From Sphingomonas sp. IBVSS2 (lineage in GTDB: Bacteria > Pseudomonadota > Alphaproteobacteria > Sphingomonadales > Sphingomonadaceae): a stretch of 64,000 nt of DNA. Where the stretch lies: contig NZ_NFUR01000002.1 of NCBI RefSeq assembly GCF_002127225.1, positions 806,001 through 870,000 of the forward strand. The letters are read 5' to 3'. Of the stretch, positions 52,163 to 61,022 are shown in pieces (the stretch's first letter is position 1; each line of letters begins with the position of its first letter). Under the pieces are notes generated by a model. It made no database searches, had not been told where the DNA came from, and saw only the letters and a list, made by a program, of their open reading frames with translations. Position numbers and translations under genes: made by a program.

Positions 52163-53181
52163 GCGGCCTTGGTCATGCCGAAGATGCCGGTGGCATTGCC
52201 GCTGTCGAAGGACAGGTCGAGCGTGCCGGTCGCCGGATCGATGTCCCGCGTGATGAATTCGTAGAACGAGCCCGGCACCGACAGGGTGCGATCCGGGCCT
52301 GCCGGCATGCCGAACGCGCGATCGACCGGATCGGCGCGGAAGGCGGTCTGGCGGACGCGTCCGGTGCCGGAGACCTCCACGCTGTCCTTGATCGGCCGGC
52401 TGAGCGCGCGCTGCGCCTCGGCCAGGGCAGTCACATCGGGCACTCGGTCGGTCGCATGATTGAAGGCATTGCCTTCGGTCGCGATCCAGGCGGCCTCTGC
52501 CGAGGCGCGCTTGAGGATCTCATAATCCGCGAGCATCGGCCGGTCGTGCTGGCGCCCGAACGCGCCGATGGTCACGCGCAGCGCATGCGCCGCGGCATCC
52601 GGAGGCAGTATCTCTCCCCCGCCCAGCCGGGCGAGTGCCGCTGCGGTCTCCGCGTCGATCGGATCCCGGGACGTGCCGAATACGCGCGCCGCCGCGCCGG
52701 CGAATTCCGCGTCGAACTGGTCGACGTGCAGTTCGCTGACGAAGAATTGGGGGATGGTCTCCGGATGGGTGCGGTGGCGATAGGCGCGGCCCGTCATCCG
52801 CAGCCGGGGCAACGGATAGATCGCCGCTTCCGCATAGCCGAGCGGCTCGAGGATCCGGCGAAATGCCTGCTCGCCGGCGGGCAGGGCGCCGGTGCCGCCG
52901 CGGGGCAGGCAGATCGTCCGCAGCGCGCCATGGTCGAAACGGACGCGCCGGCCGGAACGGCGGACATCGTCGACATAGGCCGCACCCGTCGCGGTGCGAT
53001 CGAGCAGGTCGGCGAAGAGGATCGTGTTGAGCGCCACCGTGAAGTCGAGCGCGTTCACCCCGGGCGTGGTCCGCGCCGGATCCGCCATGGGTTGTAGGAT
53101 GTCCCGCGCTGCCCGCATCCGATCCGCGGGCAGGATGGCGCCGACCAGTGCATCCAGCGCGCTTTGATGCTCATTCATCAT
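52159..53181 (-). CDS. hglS: 2-oxoadipate dioxygenase/decarboxylase (DUF1338, HglS-like)
   Basis: The 340-residue DUF1338 protein is an Fe(II) enzyme that converts 2-oxoadipate and O2 to D-2-hydroxyglutarate and CO2 (HglS/YdcJ family). Likely metal ligands are His in RFDHGALRTI, His in NAFNHATDRVPD and Glu in SFYEFITRD; the Arg in RTI fits the substrate-binding arginine. The length is shorter than YdcJ but near that of other DUF1338 members. GAGGTAA precedes tandem ATGs. It is the first gene of the catabolic operon and is divergent from a LysR regulator 95 bp away. Confidence 0.88.
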   Translation of the reverse strand: MMNEHQSALDALVGAILPADRMRAARDILQPMADPARTTPGVNALDFTVALNTILFADLLDRTATGAAYVDDVRRSGRRVRFDHGALRTICLPRGGTGALPAGEQAFRRILEPLGYAEAAIYPLPRLRMTGRAYRHRTHPETIPQFFVSELHVDQFDAEFAGAAARVFGTSRDPIDAETAAALARLGGGEILPPDAAAHALRVTIGAFGRQHDRPMLADYEILKRASAEAAWIATEGNAFNHATDRVPDVTALAEAQRALSRPIKDSVEVSGTGRVRQTAFRADPVDRAFGMPAGPDRTLSVPGSFYEFITRDIDPATGTLDLSFDSGNATGIFGMTKAA

Positions 53182-53253
53182 TTACCTCGACCTGATTGCC
53201 AATGGCTTGCGGTCATGTGAGGTATGAATAGAGCGATTCAAAACGGATTAGTG

Positions 53254-53267
53254 TCATCTACAGATGA
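53254..53267. promoter_or_regulatory. Palindromic site in the LysR/hglS divergent promoter
   Basis: tcatct (53254-53259) and agatga (53262-53267) form a perfect dyad with a 2-base centre, in the 95-bp divergent region and 10 bp before the LysR start. LysR proteins often bind such a dyad overlapping their own promoter for autorepression while activating the divergent operon. Confidence 0.45.
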
Positions 53268-53276
53268 GTATTTGGA

Positions 53277-54191
53277 ATGAGTGAGGGCAGGCGCATGCTG
53301 CCCCCGATGGCGGCGCTCAACAGCTTCGTCGCCGCGGCGCGCCATGGCAGCTTCTCGCGGGCGGCAGCGCATATCGGCCTCACGCAGAGCGCCGTCAGCC
53401 GGCAGGTGGCGTTGCTGGAGGATTGGCTGCAGACCAGCCTGTTCGACCGGCACGGACGCCGGGTCACCCTCAACGCGGCCGGCCGCGCCTATGCCGACGA
53501 AGTCAGGCCGGCGCTGGATCGGATCCGGTTGGCCACCGACCGGCTGATGAGCGGCACCGGGCGGACCCTGCTCATCGCCACGCTGCCGAGCTTCGGGATG
53601 CGCTGGCTCGCGCCGCGGCTGCCGGGATTGTCCGCGCGCCACCCCGAGATGACCGTCAATTTCGCGGCGCGTTCCTTTCCGTTCGACCTCGAGGAGGAGG
53701 GATTCGACGGGGCGATCCATTTCGGCCAGCCGGATTGGCCGGACGCTTCGCATCTGCGCCTGTTCGGGGAGCGGGCGGTAGTGGTTTGCAGTGCCGAGTG
53801 GCTGGCATCCCATCCGGTCCAATCGCCCGGGGACTTGATCGACAAGCCGCTCCTGTTCCAGGCATCCCGTCTCGACGCCTGGAATCGCTGGTTCGCGGAT
53901 TGCGGGATCACCGACCTGCCCAGGTTGCAGGGGCAGCGGTTCGAGCATTTCCTGATGCTGGCCCAGGCGGTAGCGGCCGGCGTCGGCGTCGCGCTGATAC
54001 CCGAATTCCTGATTTCGCCGGAGCTTGCGAGCGGCAATCTGGTCATACCCTTCAACCGGCCGCTGCACACCGACGACGCCTATTATCTCGTTCGGCGCAC
54101 GGATTGGCGAAGCAACGACGCGATGGTCGATTTCAGCGCATGGATGGGTGAGCAGATCGACGTTGCCAGGTTGCCCGAAGGTGCGGGATAG
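53277..54191 (+). CDS. LysR-family transcriptional regulator
   Basis: The 304-residue regulator has an N-terminal winged helix (ALNSFVAAARHGSFSRAAAHIGLTQSAVSRQVALLE), and its effector domain resembles the GcvA group (WLAPRLPGL, FDGAIHFGQPDWP). It is divergent from the hglS operon with a dyad site between them, so it most likely activates lysine/2-oxoadipate catabolism. The effector is unknown. Confidence 0.92.
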   Translation: MSEGRRMLPPMAALNSFVAAARHGSFSRAAAHIGLTQSAVSRQVALLEDWLQTSLFDRHGRRVTLNAAGRAYADEVRPALDRIRLATDRLMSGTGRTLLIATLPSFGMRWLAPRLPGLSARHPEMTVNFAARSFPFDLEEEGFDGAIHFGQPDWPDASHLRLFGERAVVVCSAEWLASHPVQSPGDLIDKPLLFQASRLDAWNRWFADCGITDLPRLQGQRFEHFLMLAQAVAAGVGVALIPEFLISPELASGNLVIPFNRPLHTDDAYYLVRRTDWRSNDAMVDFSAWMGEQIDVARLPEGAG

Positions 54192-54267
54192 ATACTGCTC
54201 CGCCCTTGATGCACAGGGGGATCCGCGCCGCGCGGGACCCCGATCCTTGCGGATATGGGAAGGCGCA

Positions 54268-54297
54268 GCGGCCGGGCGCCGTCGGGCACCCGGCCGC
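54268..54297. terminator. Hairpin between convergent LysR and aminotransferase genes
   Basis: gcggccggg (54268-54276) pairs perfectly with cccggccgc (54289-54297), with additional near-pairing toward the loop. It lies between the LysR stop and the stop of the minus-strand aminotransferase at 54312, the expected place for a bidirectional terminator. Confidence 0.6.
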
Positions 54298-54311
54298 GCC
54301 GCCACGCCGGG

Positions 54312-55406
54312 TCAGCGGCCCGAGCCCCTTCGCAGCACCGCCAGGACAGCTTCATTCTCGATTGGAGTGCCGATCGTCACTCGAATCCAGTCGTCCAGCG
54401 GCGGGAAGTGGCGCGCTATGGCGATATTGGCCTGTTCGAACGCGCGACGGAGCGCAGGGGCCGAAGGCGGTCTGAAGAAGACGAAGTCCGCCCGGCTCTC
54501 GGTTCTTTGCCAGCCGAGCCGGTCGATCTGCTGGTGGAGGCGGGCCCGTTCGCGGGCCACGGCGTCATGGATGGAGCGGACATGATGTTGATCCGCGAGC
54601 GCCGCGCCGGCGGCGACCAGCGCCAGGCGTGACAGCGAATGCGGTGCCCCGATCCCGGCATCGCGCAGCCCCCTGGCCAGCGTGACAGGCGCGACCGCGT
54701 AGCCGATCGAGAGCCCCGCAAGGCCGTAGATCTTGGCAAGCGTGCGGAACACCAGCACGTTTTCGCCGGCGCGAACATGCCGGATGGCGCTCCGCCGGGG
54801 GAGGTCGTCATATTCCAGATAGGCTTCGTCGACGACGACCAGCGTGCGCTTGGCGGAATCGAGGATGAAGCGGTCCAGCGCGGCGACCTCGTCGACCGTG
54901 CCGGACGGGTTGTGCGGATTGACGAGCGAGACGGCGAGCGTGCCGCCGTCGATCGCCGCCGACAGGGCGGGGAGATCGTTCTCCAGCCTGGCATTGAGGG
55001 GAATGGCCAAGCCCTTGGCGCCAAGCGGCGCCGCAGAGTCGACGAGCGCGGTGTATCCGGGGGAGGAATGGACGATGCGGCCTCCGCCACCGCGCTGCCG
55101 GGCGAGATAGAGACCCAGCGGCTCCAGCACTTCGCCGATGACCACCTGTTCCGGAGGGACGCCCTCCAGCGCGGCGATCTGGCGGCTGAGCGTGTCGACC
55201 TCTGCCTGATCGACATAGCGATGCAGGCTGGACAGGTTCCGGGTGATCGCGCGCGCGACCGCCGGCGATGGTCCGAACGCATTTTCGTTGAGCGAGAGCC
55301 GGATCTCCTGCGGAGCGGGCCCGGCGCTGGCGCCGGTCAGGATCGCGGCGGAAGCAGCGCCGCCCGCAGCCATCAGGCTGCGGCGCGACAAAAAGGTGGC
55401 ATGCAT
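54312..55406 (-). CDS. Tat-exported class I/II aminotransferase, histidinol-phosphate aminotransferase-like
   Basis: The 364-residue fold-type I PLP enzyme is related to HisC: LSLNENAFGPSPAV, VNPHNPSGTVDE, Asp-x-Ala-Tyr in VVVDEAYLEYDD, PLP lysine in RTLAKIYGLAG, and C-terminal Arg in WIRVTIGTP. Unlike HisC it begins with a twin-arginine signal (SRRSLMAAGGAAS), so it should fold in the cytoplasm with PLP bound and be exported to the periplasm. Its ATG shares one base with the TonB receptor stop (TGATG), tying it to substrate uptake. A periplasmic transaminase or PLP-dependent lyase acting on an imported amino acid is inferred. Confidence 0.88.
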   Translation of the reverse strand: MHATFLSRRSLMAAGGAASAAILTGASAGPAPQEIRLSLNENAFGPSPAVARAITRNLSSLHRYVDQAEVDTLSRQIAALEGVPPEQVVIGEVLEPLGLYLARQRGGGGRIVHSSPGYTALVDSAAPLGAKGLAIPLNARLENDLPALSAAIDGGTLAVSLVNPHNPSGTVDEVAALDRFILDSAKRTLVVVDEAYLEYDDLPRRSAIRHVRAGENVLVFRTLAKIYGLAGLSIGYAVAPVTLARGLRDAGIGAPHSLSRLALVAAGAALADQHHVRSIHDAVARERARLHQQIDRLGWQRTESRADFVFFRPPSAPALRRAFEQANIAIARHFPPLDDWIRVTIGTPIENEAVLAVLRRGSGR

Positions 55407-58045
55407 CAGAAGTTCACTCCGATCCGGGCGTAGTAATAGCCGCCGCTGAAGCCGAAGGGCGAGAATTCGCTGTACGGAAAGGCGCCGCTGGTATCGGCGC
55501 CGGTGAGCGCCGAGGTGGAGCGGATGTTCTGCGTGGGATAGACGTTGAAGAGATTGTTCGCGCCGACCGTCAGCGACGCATTCCGGGTAATCTTGCCGGT
55601 GATGCTCAGGTCGGTGACCCATCTGGCTTCCAGCTTCTGAATCACGTCGAGATTGCCGGCCGTGCCGGATTCGGTCGGCCGGGTGCGGAACGGAGTGCCG
55701 CCTAGCGCCGCGAGCGCGACATTGGCCGGCGTCTGGTTGGTGAGCGCGACCTGCTCGACTTCGCCATAGCGCGTGGTGCGCGCATCGAGGGTGAAGATGC
55801 CGATCTTCAGATTGGCGCCGAGCGCGACCTTGTCCTTGGGCTGACCATATTGAACGCGGGTGCGCTCGACTATGTCGAACAGCGGCGTGGTGATGCCGAG
55901 CGCGGTGATCTGCGGCGGCGTCGCCGAAACGCGCCGCAGCCGGGTGGTATTGTGGTTATATGCGGCGGTCAGCCGCAGCGTCGCGTCTCCGCCGAACCTG
56001 GCGGTATAGGAGGCGGTGACGTCGACACCCTCGGTGCGTGTGTCCGCCGCGTTGGTGAAATAGCGCACGCTGGTCACGCCGGGATAGCCGAGGCTGGCGA
56101 GATAGTCGCGCAGGCGGCGGCTATTGGAGGCATCGACGAAATTGGAGGACAGGAAGATCCGGTCGTCGATATCGATGTGGTAATAGTCGGCCGAGGCGCT
56201 GAACCCGCCATTGTCGAAGGTCAGGCCGCCACCGAAGCTCGTCGATTTCTCCGGCTTGAGCTGCTGCGCCCCCAGCGCCTGGGCCAGCCCGGAGCCGACC
56301 GGCGCGGTGCGGACCAGTACGAATTCCGGGAAGCCGGTGGTGTTGTTGACGATGGTGCGGCTGCTGGTCGAGCTGAAATATTGCTGGGCGAGGGCAGGGG
56401 CGTGGAAGCCGGTGCCCGCCGAGCCGCGCAGCGCGAAGCCCGCGCCCAGGCCGAGCCGGGTCGACGCCTGGCCGTTCCAGGTATCGCCGAAGTCGCTGTA
56501 GTGTTCGTAGCGCCCGGCGAGATCGACCTGCCATCCGCGCAGGGGCTCCAGGCCCAGTTCGGCGAAGGCGCCGATTGCGTCGCGGCTGGTATCGACCACG
56601 TCGCCAGGCTGGATGCCGGCAAATCCCTGCGATCCGATCGTCGGCACCGCGCCGGCATTGGGCCCGTCGAGAATGCGTGCCGCGCCATATTGGTAGCTCG
56701 CCAGTTCGCCCGCGCCGATCTTGTAGCCGTCGCGGCGATATTCCGCGCCCAGTGCCAGGTTCAGCGGCGCGGCCAGCCCGATATCATAGCTGTTCGATAG
56801 GGTGAGGTCGGTCGTCCATTGCGAATTGCCGTATTTGCCGTTGTAGAATTTGGTCGGGCTCGCGGCGCCCAGCGTCGCGTTGAGCGTGTTCTCGGTGCGG
56901 TATTCGATCGTGTTGCCGCCATAAACGGTCGAGAGATCCCAGTTCCAGCCGCCAAGCTTTCCGCGAACGCCGACCACGGCGGAATAATCGGTGCTCTCGG
57001 TATTCACGAACGGCAGGAAGCCATTCGGATAGATCGCGCGGACATTCTCGTCCTGGCCGGGGCGGCGGAAGGAGGCGTTGGAGTGCGCCTTGCTGACCCG
57101 GTAGCCGCCAAAGCCATAAAGTTCGACATCGCCGCCGAGCGGCTTGGCGAAATTGACGATGCCGCTGACATCCTCGAGGTCGCCCTGATCGGCGAAGCGC
57201 CAGACGTTGCGGTCTACCGCGGCCTCGCGCGGATCGAGCGTCGTGCCGGCGACGCCGCCCGGCGGATTGAGGCTGATGCCGGAGCCATAGCGCGCCGACA
57301 GGGCCTGGGGCGCGCCGGTGGGCGAGATGCCGAAATAGAATTGACGGGTGTCGGGCTCCGCCCGGTTGGCGGCCTTGTGGTTGCGATAATAGCCGGTGAC
57401 GTTGAGGAAGCCGTCATCCCCCAGCTTCACGCCCGAGCCGAGCGACAGCTCATAGGTGTCGCCACCGCCATCATAGGTGCTGCCGAAGCTGGCGGTGCCG
57501 TGGATCGCGGTATCGGTGCGAAGGATTACGTTGATCACGCCCGCGATCGCATCCGAGCCATATTGGGCGGAGGCACCGTCGCGCAGGATCTCGATGCGTC
57601 CGATCGAAGCGCCGGGGATCTGGTTGAGGTCCGTCGGCACGGCGCCCTTGCCGATCGTGCCGCCGGTATTGACCCAGGCCGCGGTGTGCACGCGCTTTCC
57701 GTTGAGCAGTACGAGCGTTTCGTCGGGCGAAAGCCCGCGCAGCGAAGCGGAATGGATATGCGTGTTGCCGTCCGGCGTGGTGGGCGTCGCGAAGGCAAAG
57801 GACGGCACTTGCTGGCGCAGGATTTCGCTGGTCTCGTTATAGCCCGAGGCACGCACATCTTCGCCGTTCAGCACGTCGATCGGCACCGGGGAGGAAGTCA
57901 CGGTGCGGTTGGCGAAGCGCGTGCCGGTGACGACGATCTCGCCTTGCGCCGGCGCGCTCTCGTCGGATGGCGGGCTTGCGGTCTGTGCGAGCGCGGGAAC
58001 GGGGAGGAAGGCGACGCTCGAGAGGAGCAGGAGGATATGGCGCAT
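55406..58045 (-). CDS. TonB-dependent outer-membrane receptor, long form
   Basis: The 879-residue receptor has a signal peptide ending near ALAQT, plug motif GEIVVTGTRFANRTVTSSPVPID, and IGRIEILRDGASAQYGSDAIAGVINVIL. This is typical of the large sphingomonad/xanthomonad receptors for organic nutrients. The barrel ends in YYYARIGVNF. It is translationally linked to the Tat-exported aminotransferase and preceded by a palindromic operator (58080-58104) that closely matches the one before the divergent dipeptidase operon. Transported substrate: unknown, perhaps an amino acid or peptide. Confidence 0.93.
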   Translation of the reverse strand: MRHILLLLSSVAFLPVPALAQTASPPSDESAPAQGEIVVTGTRFANRTVTSSPVPIDVLNGEDVRASGYNETSEILRQQVPSFAFATPTTPDGNTHIHSASLRGLSPDETLVLLNGKRVHTAAWVNTGGTIGKGAVPTDLNQIPGASIGRIEILRDGASAQYGSDAIAGVINVILRTDTAIHGTASFGSTYDGGGDTYELSLGSGVKLGDDGFLNVTGYYRNHKAANRAEPDTRQFYFGISPTGAPQALSARYGSGISLNPPGGVAGTTLDPREAAVDRNVWRFADQGDLEDVSGIVNFAKPLGGDVELYGFGGYRVSKAHSNASFRRPGQDENVRAIYPNGFLPFVNTESTDYSAVVGVRGKLGGWNWDLSTVYGGNTIEYRTENTLNATLGAASPTKFYNGKYGNSQWTTDLTLSNSYDIGLAAPLNLALGAEYRRDGYKIGAGELASYQYGAARILDGPNAGAVPTIGSQGFAGIQPGDVVDTSRDAIGAFAELGLEPLRGWQVDLAGRYEHYSDFGDTWNGQASTRLGLGAGFALRGSAGTGFHAPALAQQYFSSTSSRTIVNNTTGFPEFVLVRTAPVGSGLAQALGAQQLKPEKSTSFGGGLTFDNGGFSASADYYHIDIDDRIFLSSNFVDASNSRRLRDYLASLGYPGVTSVRYFTNAADTRTEGVDVTASYTARFGGDATLRLTAAYNHNTTRLRRVSATPPQITALGITTPLFDIVERTRVQYGQPKDKVALGANLKIGIFTLDARTTRYGEVEQVALTNQTPANVALAALGGTPFRTRPTESGTAGNLDVIQKLEARWVTDLSITGKITRNASLTVGANNLFNVYPTQNIRSTSALTGADTSGAFPYSEFSPFGFSGGYYYARIGVNF

Positions 58046-58079
58046 GGGAGCCCCTTTTTGTTCTTGCTGGCCGGGCTAA

Positions 58080-58104
58080 ATATCCTACTCATTCAATGGG
58101 AATT
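58080..58104 (-). promoter_or_regulatory. Operator candidate before the TonB receptor operon
   Basis: Read on the minus strand, the site begins aattcccattgaat and ends gagtaggatat. It agrees with the plus-strand site at 58261-58285 at about 18 of 25 positions and keeps its dyad layout in imperfect form. It lies 35 bp upstream of the receptor start, a position suited to control of transcription. Confidence 0.55.
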
Positions 58105-58260
58105 GAGTCAGAAGAAGCTCTTGGGGTGGCGATAGCGGAGCTGTCACGGGTTCGGCATTTCGGCGCGGTCGCCCATGGCGCACCCGGGAAAATCAATCCG
58201 ATAGCTCGGCCCATCATGCGCAACGCCAGCTTGTGGCAGCGATAGATTTTCACGCGCCTA

Positions 58261-58285
58261 AATTCCTATTTAATGAATAGGAATA
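58261..58285 (+). promoter_or_regulatory. Palindromic operator candidate before the dipeptidase operon
   Basis: attcctatt (58262-58270) and aataggaat (58276-58284) form a perfect 9-bp inverted repeat around taatg, in an AT-rich patch 55 bp before the dipeptidase start. A near copy precedes the divergent receptor operon and a weak copy precedes metNIQ. The ATTCC...GGAAT layout would suit a dimeric winged-helix repressor such as an Rrf2-family protein (inference). Confidence 0.6.
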
Positions 58286-58339
58286 AACGGGAGGCGGCCA
58301 TGGCCTCGCTTTGCGGGATCAAACCATGGGAGAAACCCA

Positions 58340-59539
58340 GTGAAGATCAGCCTGTTCGTGCTCAGCCTCTCGATCGCCGCGGCGCCCGCGGCTGCCCAGT
58401 CCCTCGCCATCGATCCGCATGTCGACCTGCCCAAATCCGCCGCCGCGCCGGGCTGGTCGGGGAAAACCGACCCGACATCGCAATTCGACCTGGATCGCGC
58501 GCGGGCCGGCGGGCTCGCTGCCGCCGCCATCGCGCTGTTCGTGCCGCAAGGCACGCGCGATGCATCGACGCTCGCCAAGGCGCAGGCCGAGCTTCGTGCC
58601 CGCGATGGTGCCATCCACGCGATCGTCGAACGCAATCCCGCGCTGGCGGTGTTCGCGCGCTCTCCGGCCGATGTCCGGCATGCGGCCGCGAGCGGCAAGT
58701 TCGCGGTGATCGAAAGCTTCCTGAATGCCTGGCCGCTCGGCAACGATCTCGACCAGTTCGACTATTGGTATGGTCGCGGTGTCCGCATCCTCGGCTTCGT
58801 TCATGCCGGCAACAATCAGTTCGCGGACTCCTCGCGTCCCGCATTGCAGTTCGGCGACACCCCCGGCGAGAATGGCGGGCTGTCGCCGCTCGGCAAGGCC
58901 GCGGTCAGGCGGCTCAACGACCTGGGCGTGCTGATCGACGTGTCGCAGCTCTCGGACGCCGCGTTCGACCAGGTGCTGGCGCTGAGCCGCGCACCGGTCA
59001 TCGCCAGCCATTCGGACGTGCGCGGGCTGGTCGACAACAGCCGCAACCTGAGCGATGGGCAACTCGACGCGCTGAAGGCCAGGGGAGGCGTCGTCGCGAT
59101 CAATGCCTTCAGCGCCTATCTGCGCGCACGCTCGCCGGAAACCCTCGCGGCAGTGGCGGCGCTTCAGCGGGAATATGGCCTCAAGCCCGGTGGCGCCGCG
59201 CTCTCCCTCGGCAAGCAGGCCGAATATGACCAGCGTTATCACGACATTGTCGGCAAGGAGCCGCGCGCCGGCGTCGCCGATCTGGTGAACGCGGTCGATT
59301 ATGCGGTGAAGCGGATCGGCATCGATCATGTCGCATTGTCCTCGGACTTCAATCATGGCGGCGGTGTCGAGGGGTGGGCCGATGTCGGCGAGGGCGGCAA
59401 CGTCACTGCCGAGCTGAAGCGCCGGGGCTATTCGGCGGGGGATATCGACAAGCTGTGGAGCGGCAATGTGCTGCGGGTCTGGCAGGCCGCGCTCGATGCG
59501 CGCGATCCGGCCTATCGCCGGGCGGCGTCCCGTCGGTGA
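58340..59539 (+). CDS. Exported membrane dipeptidase (M19 renal dipeptidase family)
   Basis: The 399-residue enzyme has a signal peptide ending near PAAAQS. Zinc-site landmarks of M19 dipeptidases are visible: IDPHVDLP (first His-x-Asp), the bridging Glu in AVIESFLNAW, His in LGFVHAGNNQF, His in VIASHSDVRGLVDNSRNLSD, and Asp in ALSSDFNHGGG. It hydrolyses dipeptides, including Cys-Gly-type and dehydro dipeptides, in the periplasm. The GTG at 58340 has GGGAGA upstream. Its stop overlaps the TSUP exporter start as GTGA. The Glu motif departs from the common EGG form but keeps the Glu. Confidence 0.92.
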   Translation: MKISLFVLSLSIAAAPAAAQSLAIDPHVDLPKSAAAPGWSGKTDPTSQFDLDRARAGGLAAAAIALFVPQGTRDASTLAKAQAELRARDGAIHAIVERNPALAVFARSPADVRHAAASGKFAVIESFLNAWPLGNDLDQFDYWYGRGVRILGFVHAGNNQFADSSRPALQFGDTPGENGGLSPLGKAAVRRLNDLGVLIDVSQLSDAAFDQVLALSRAPVIASHSDVRGLVDNSRNLSDGQLDALKARGGVVAINAFSAYLRARSPETLAAVAALQREYGLKPGGAALSLGKQAEYDQRYHDIVGKEPRAGVADLVNAVDYAVKRIGIDHVALSSDFNHGGGVEGWADVGEGGNVTAELKRRGYSAGDIDKLWSGNVLRVWQAALDARDPAYRRAASRR

Positions 59540-60315
59540 CGCATTTCGATCCGCTCTATTCGCTCGCCGGGGTGCTGGTCGGCCTGCTCGTCGGCATGAC
59601 GGGTGTCGGCGGCGGTTCGTTGATGACGCCGCTGCTCGTCCTGGTCTTCGGCTTCCATCCGGCCACCGCGGTGGGCACCGACCTGCTCTATGCCTCGGCT
59701 ACCAAGGCAGTCGGCACCGCGGTCCACGGCGCCGGCGGCACGGTCGACTGGAAGGTGGTGCGGCGGCTGGCCATCGGGAGCGTGCCGGCCACGCTGGCCA
59801 CGCTGCTGGCGCTGGCGGCGCTCGGGACGCATCTCGAAAGCACCGGCCGCGTGATCAGCCTCACGCTCGGCATCGCCCTGATCGCCACCTCCGTGGCGAT
59901 CTTCTTCCGGCGCCGGATCGTCGAATATTTCACGAACGACCGGCCGCCGCGGCCCGAGCGCCAGGTGGCCGCGCTGACGATCACCCTTGGCGCGGTGCTC
60001 GGCGTGCTCGTCTCGCTGTCGTCCGTCGGCGCGGGGGCGCTCGGCATGACCGTGCTGCTGATCCTCTATCCGCGCCTCCCGACCAATCGCCTCGTCGGCT
60101 CCGACATCGCCCATGCCGTGCCGCTGACCCTGATCGCGGGTGCCGGGCATTGGGTTCTCGGTTCGATCGACTTCGTACTGCTCGGATCGCTCTTGCTGGG
60201 ATCGGTGCCCGGCATCGTCGTCGGCAGCCTCATCGCTACGCGCGTCCCCGACCGCGTGCTGCGTCCCGTGCTTGCCGGAACGCTCGCCATCGTCGGCGGC
60301 AAGCTGGTCCTTTGA
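59536..60315 (+). CDS. TSUP-family transporter (TauE/SafE), sulfite or organosulfonate exporter
   Basis: The 259-residue inner-membrane protein has about 8 helices and the paired TauE/SafE motif: GMTGVGGGSLMTPLLVLVFG with ATAVGTDLLYASATKAVG in the first half, and LSSVGAGALGMTVLLILYP with VGSDIAHAVPLTL in the second. The family moves sulfite, sulfoacetate or related anions. The start overlaps the dipeptidase stop. Its presence is one reason to read the locus as sulfur-related. Confidence 0.92.
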   Translation: MTHFDPLYSLAGVLVGLLVGMTGVGGGSLMTPLLVLVFGFHPATAVGTDLLYASATKAVGTAVHGAGGTVDWKVVRRLAIGSVPATLATLLALAALGTHLESTGRVISLTLGIALIATSVAIFFRRRIVEYFTNDRPPRPERQVAALTITLGAVLGVLVSLSSVGAGALGMTVLLILYPRLPTNRLVGSDIAHAVPLTLIAGAGHWVLGSIDFVLLGSLLLGSVPGIVVGSLIATRVPDRVLRPVLAGTLAIVGGKLVL

Positions 60316-60335
60316 ACCGTATCGGAGAATGCCTC

Positions 60336-61013
60336 ATGTCGCTGGAACCCAATTTCTTCAACGAACGCGACGACCAGATGTGGGCCGATCTGCTTTCTCC
60401 CGGGCGCCGGGCCTTGCTCGGCGGCGGTGCCGCGGCGCTGGCTGCGCTCGGGCTGGCGCGCGACGCGCGGGCGCAGACCGTTCCCGCTGCCGCTCCCGGG
60501 CCCATCACAACGGGCCGCAGTCCCTGGGGCTATGAGACCTACAAGGAGCCGACGCCGCGCCCCAGATCGGTGCGTCCGGGCGAGGCGGTGCTGCCTTCGG
60601 CTCCGCGCGCCTATACCGACATCGAGAGCTATCATGCGCATATCTATTTCGACGAGGACAGCTACGCGAAGGCGGCGCTGATCCGCAAATGGGCGGCCGA
60701 GCGCTTCTCCGTCGAACTCGGCAACTGGAACCTCGAGCCGCGAGGACCGCACGTCACGCCGTCCTTCTATTTCGGCTTCACCAACGATCTGCTGCCGGTG
60801 ATCGTGCCGTGGTTGCAGCTCAACAGTCTCGGCCTCACCATCCTGCTCCACCCGAACACCGAGGATCCGCGCGCCGACCATCTCTACTATGCGCTCTGGG
60901 TGAACCGTTCGCAGCCGGTGAACGCCTATGGGATGCGCGGCCCGGCGCCCGGCGAGCCCAGGGTCGAGCAGATCTATCCCAACACCCGGCCGACCGTCAG
61001 GCCCGAGGGCTGA
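60336..61013 (+). CDS. Tat-exported DOPA 4,5-dioxygenase-like protein
   Basis: The 225-residue protein has a twin-arginine leader (SPGRRALLGGGAAAL) ending near ARAQT, then a compact DOPA 4,5-dioxygenase domain: ESYHAHIYFDED, RGPHVTPSFYFGF and LTILLHPNTEDPRADH, with the usual His residues. The family cleaves catechol-type rings (extradiol) and is normally cytoplasmic and about 110-120 residues, so the export signal and N-terminal extension are unusual. GGAG lies upstream of the ATG. It is 20 bp after the TSUP gene, in one operon with the dipeptidase. Confidence 0.86.
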   Translation: MSLEPNFFNERDDQMWADLLSPGRRALLGGGAAALAALGLARDARAQTVPAAAPGPITTGRSPWGYETYKEPTPRPRSVRPGEAVLPSAPRAYTDIESYHAHIYFDEDSYAKAALIRKWAAERFSVELGNWNLEPRGPHVTPSFYFGFTNDLLPVIVPWLQLNSLGLTILLHPNTEDPRADHLYYALWVNRSQPVNAYGMRGPAPGEPRVEQIYPNTRPTVRPEG

Positions 61014-61022
61014 GGGAAAAAA

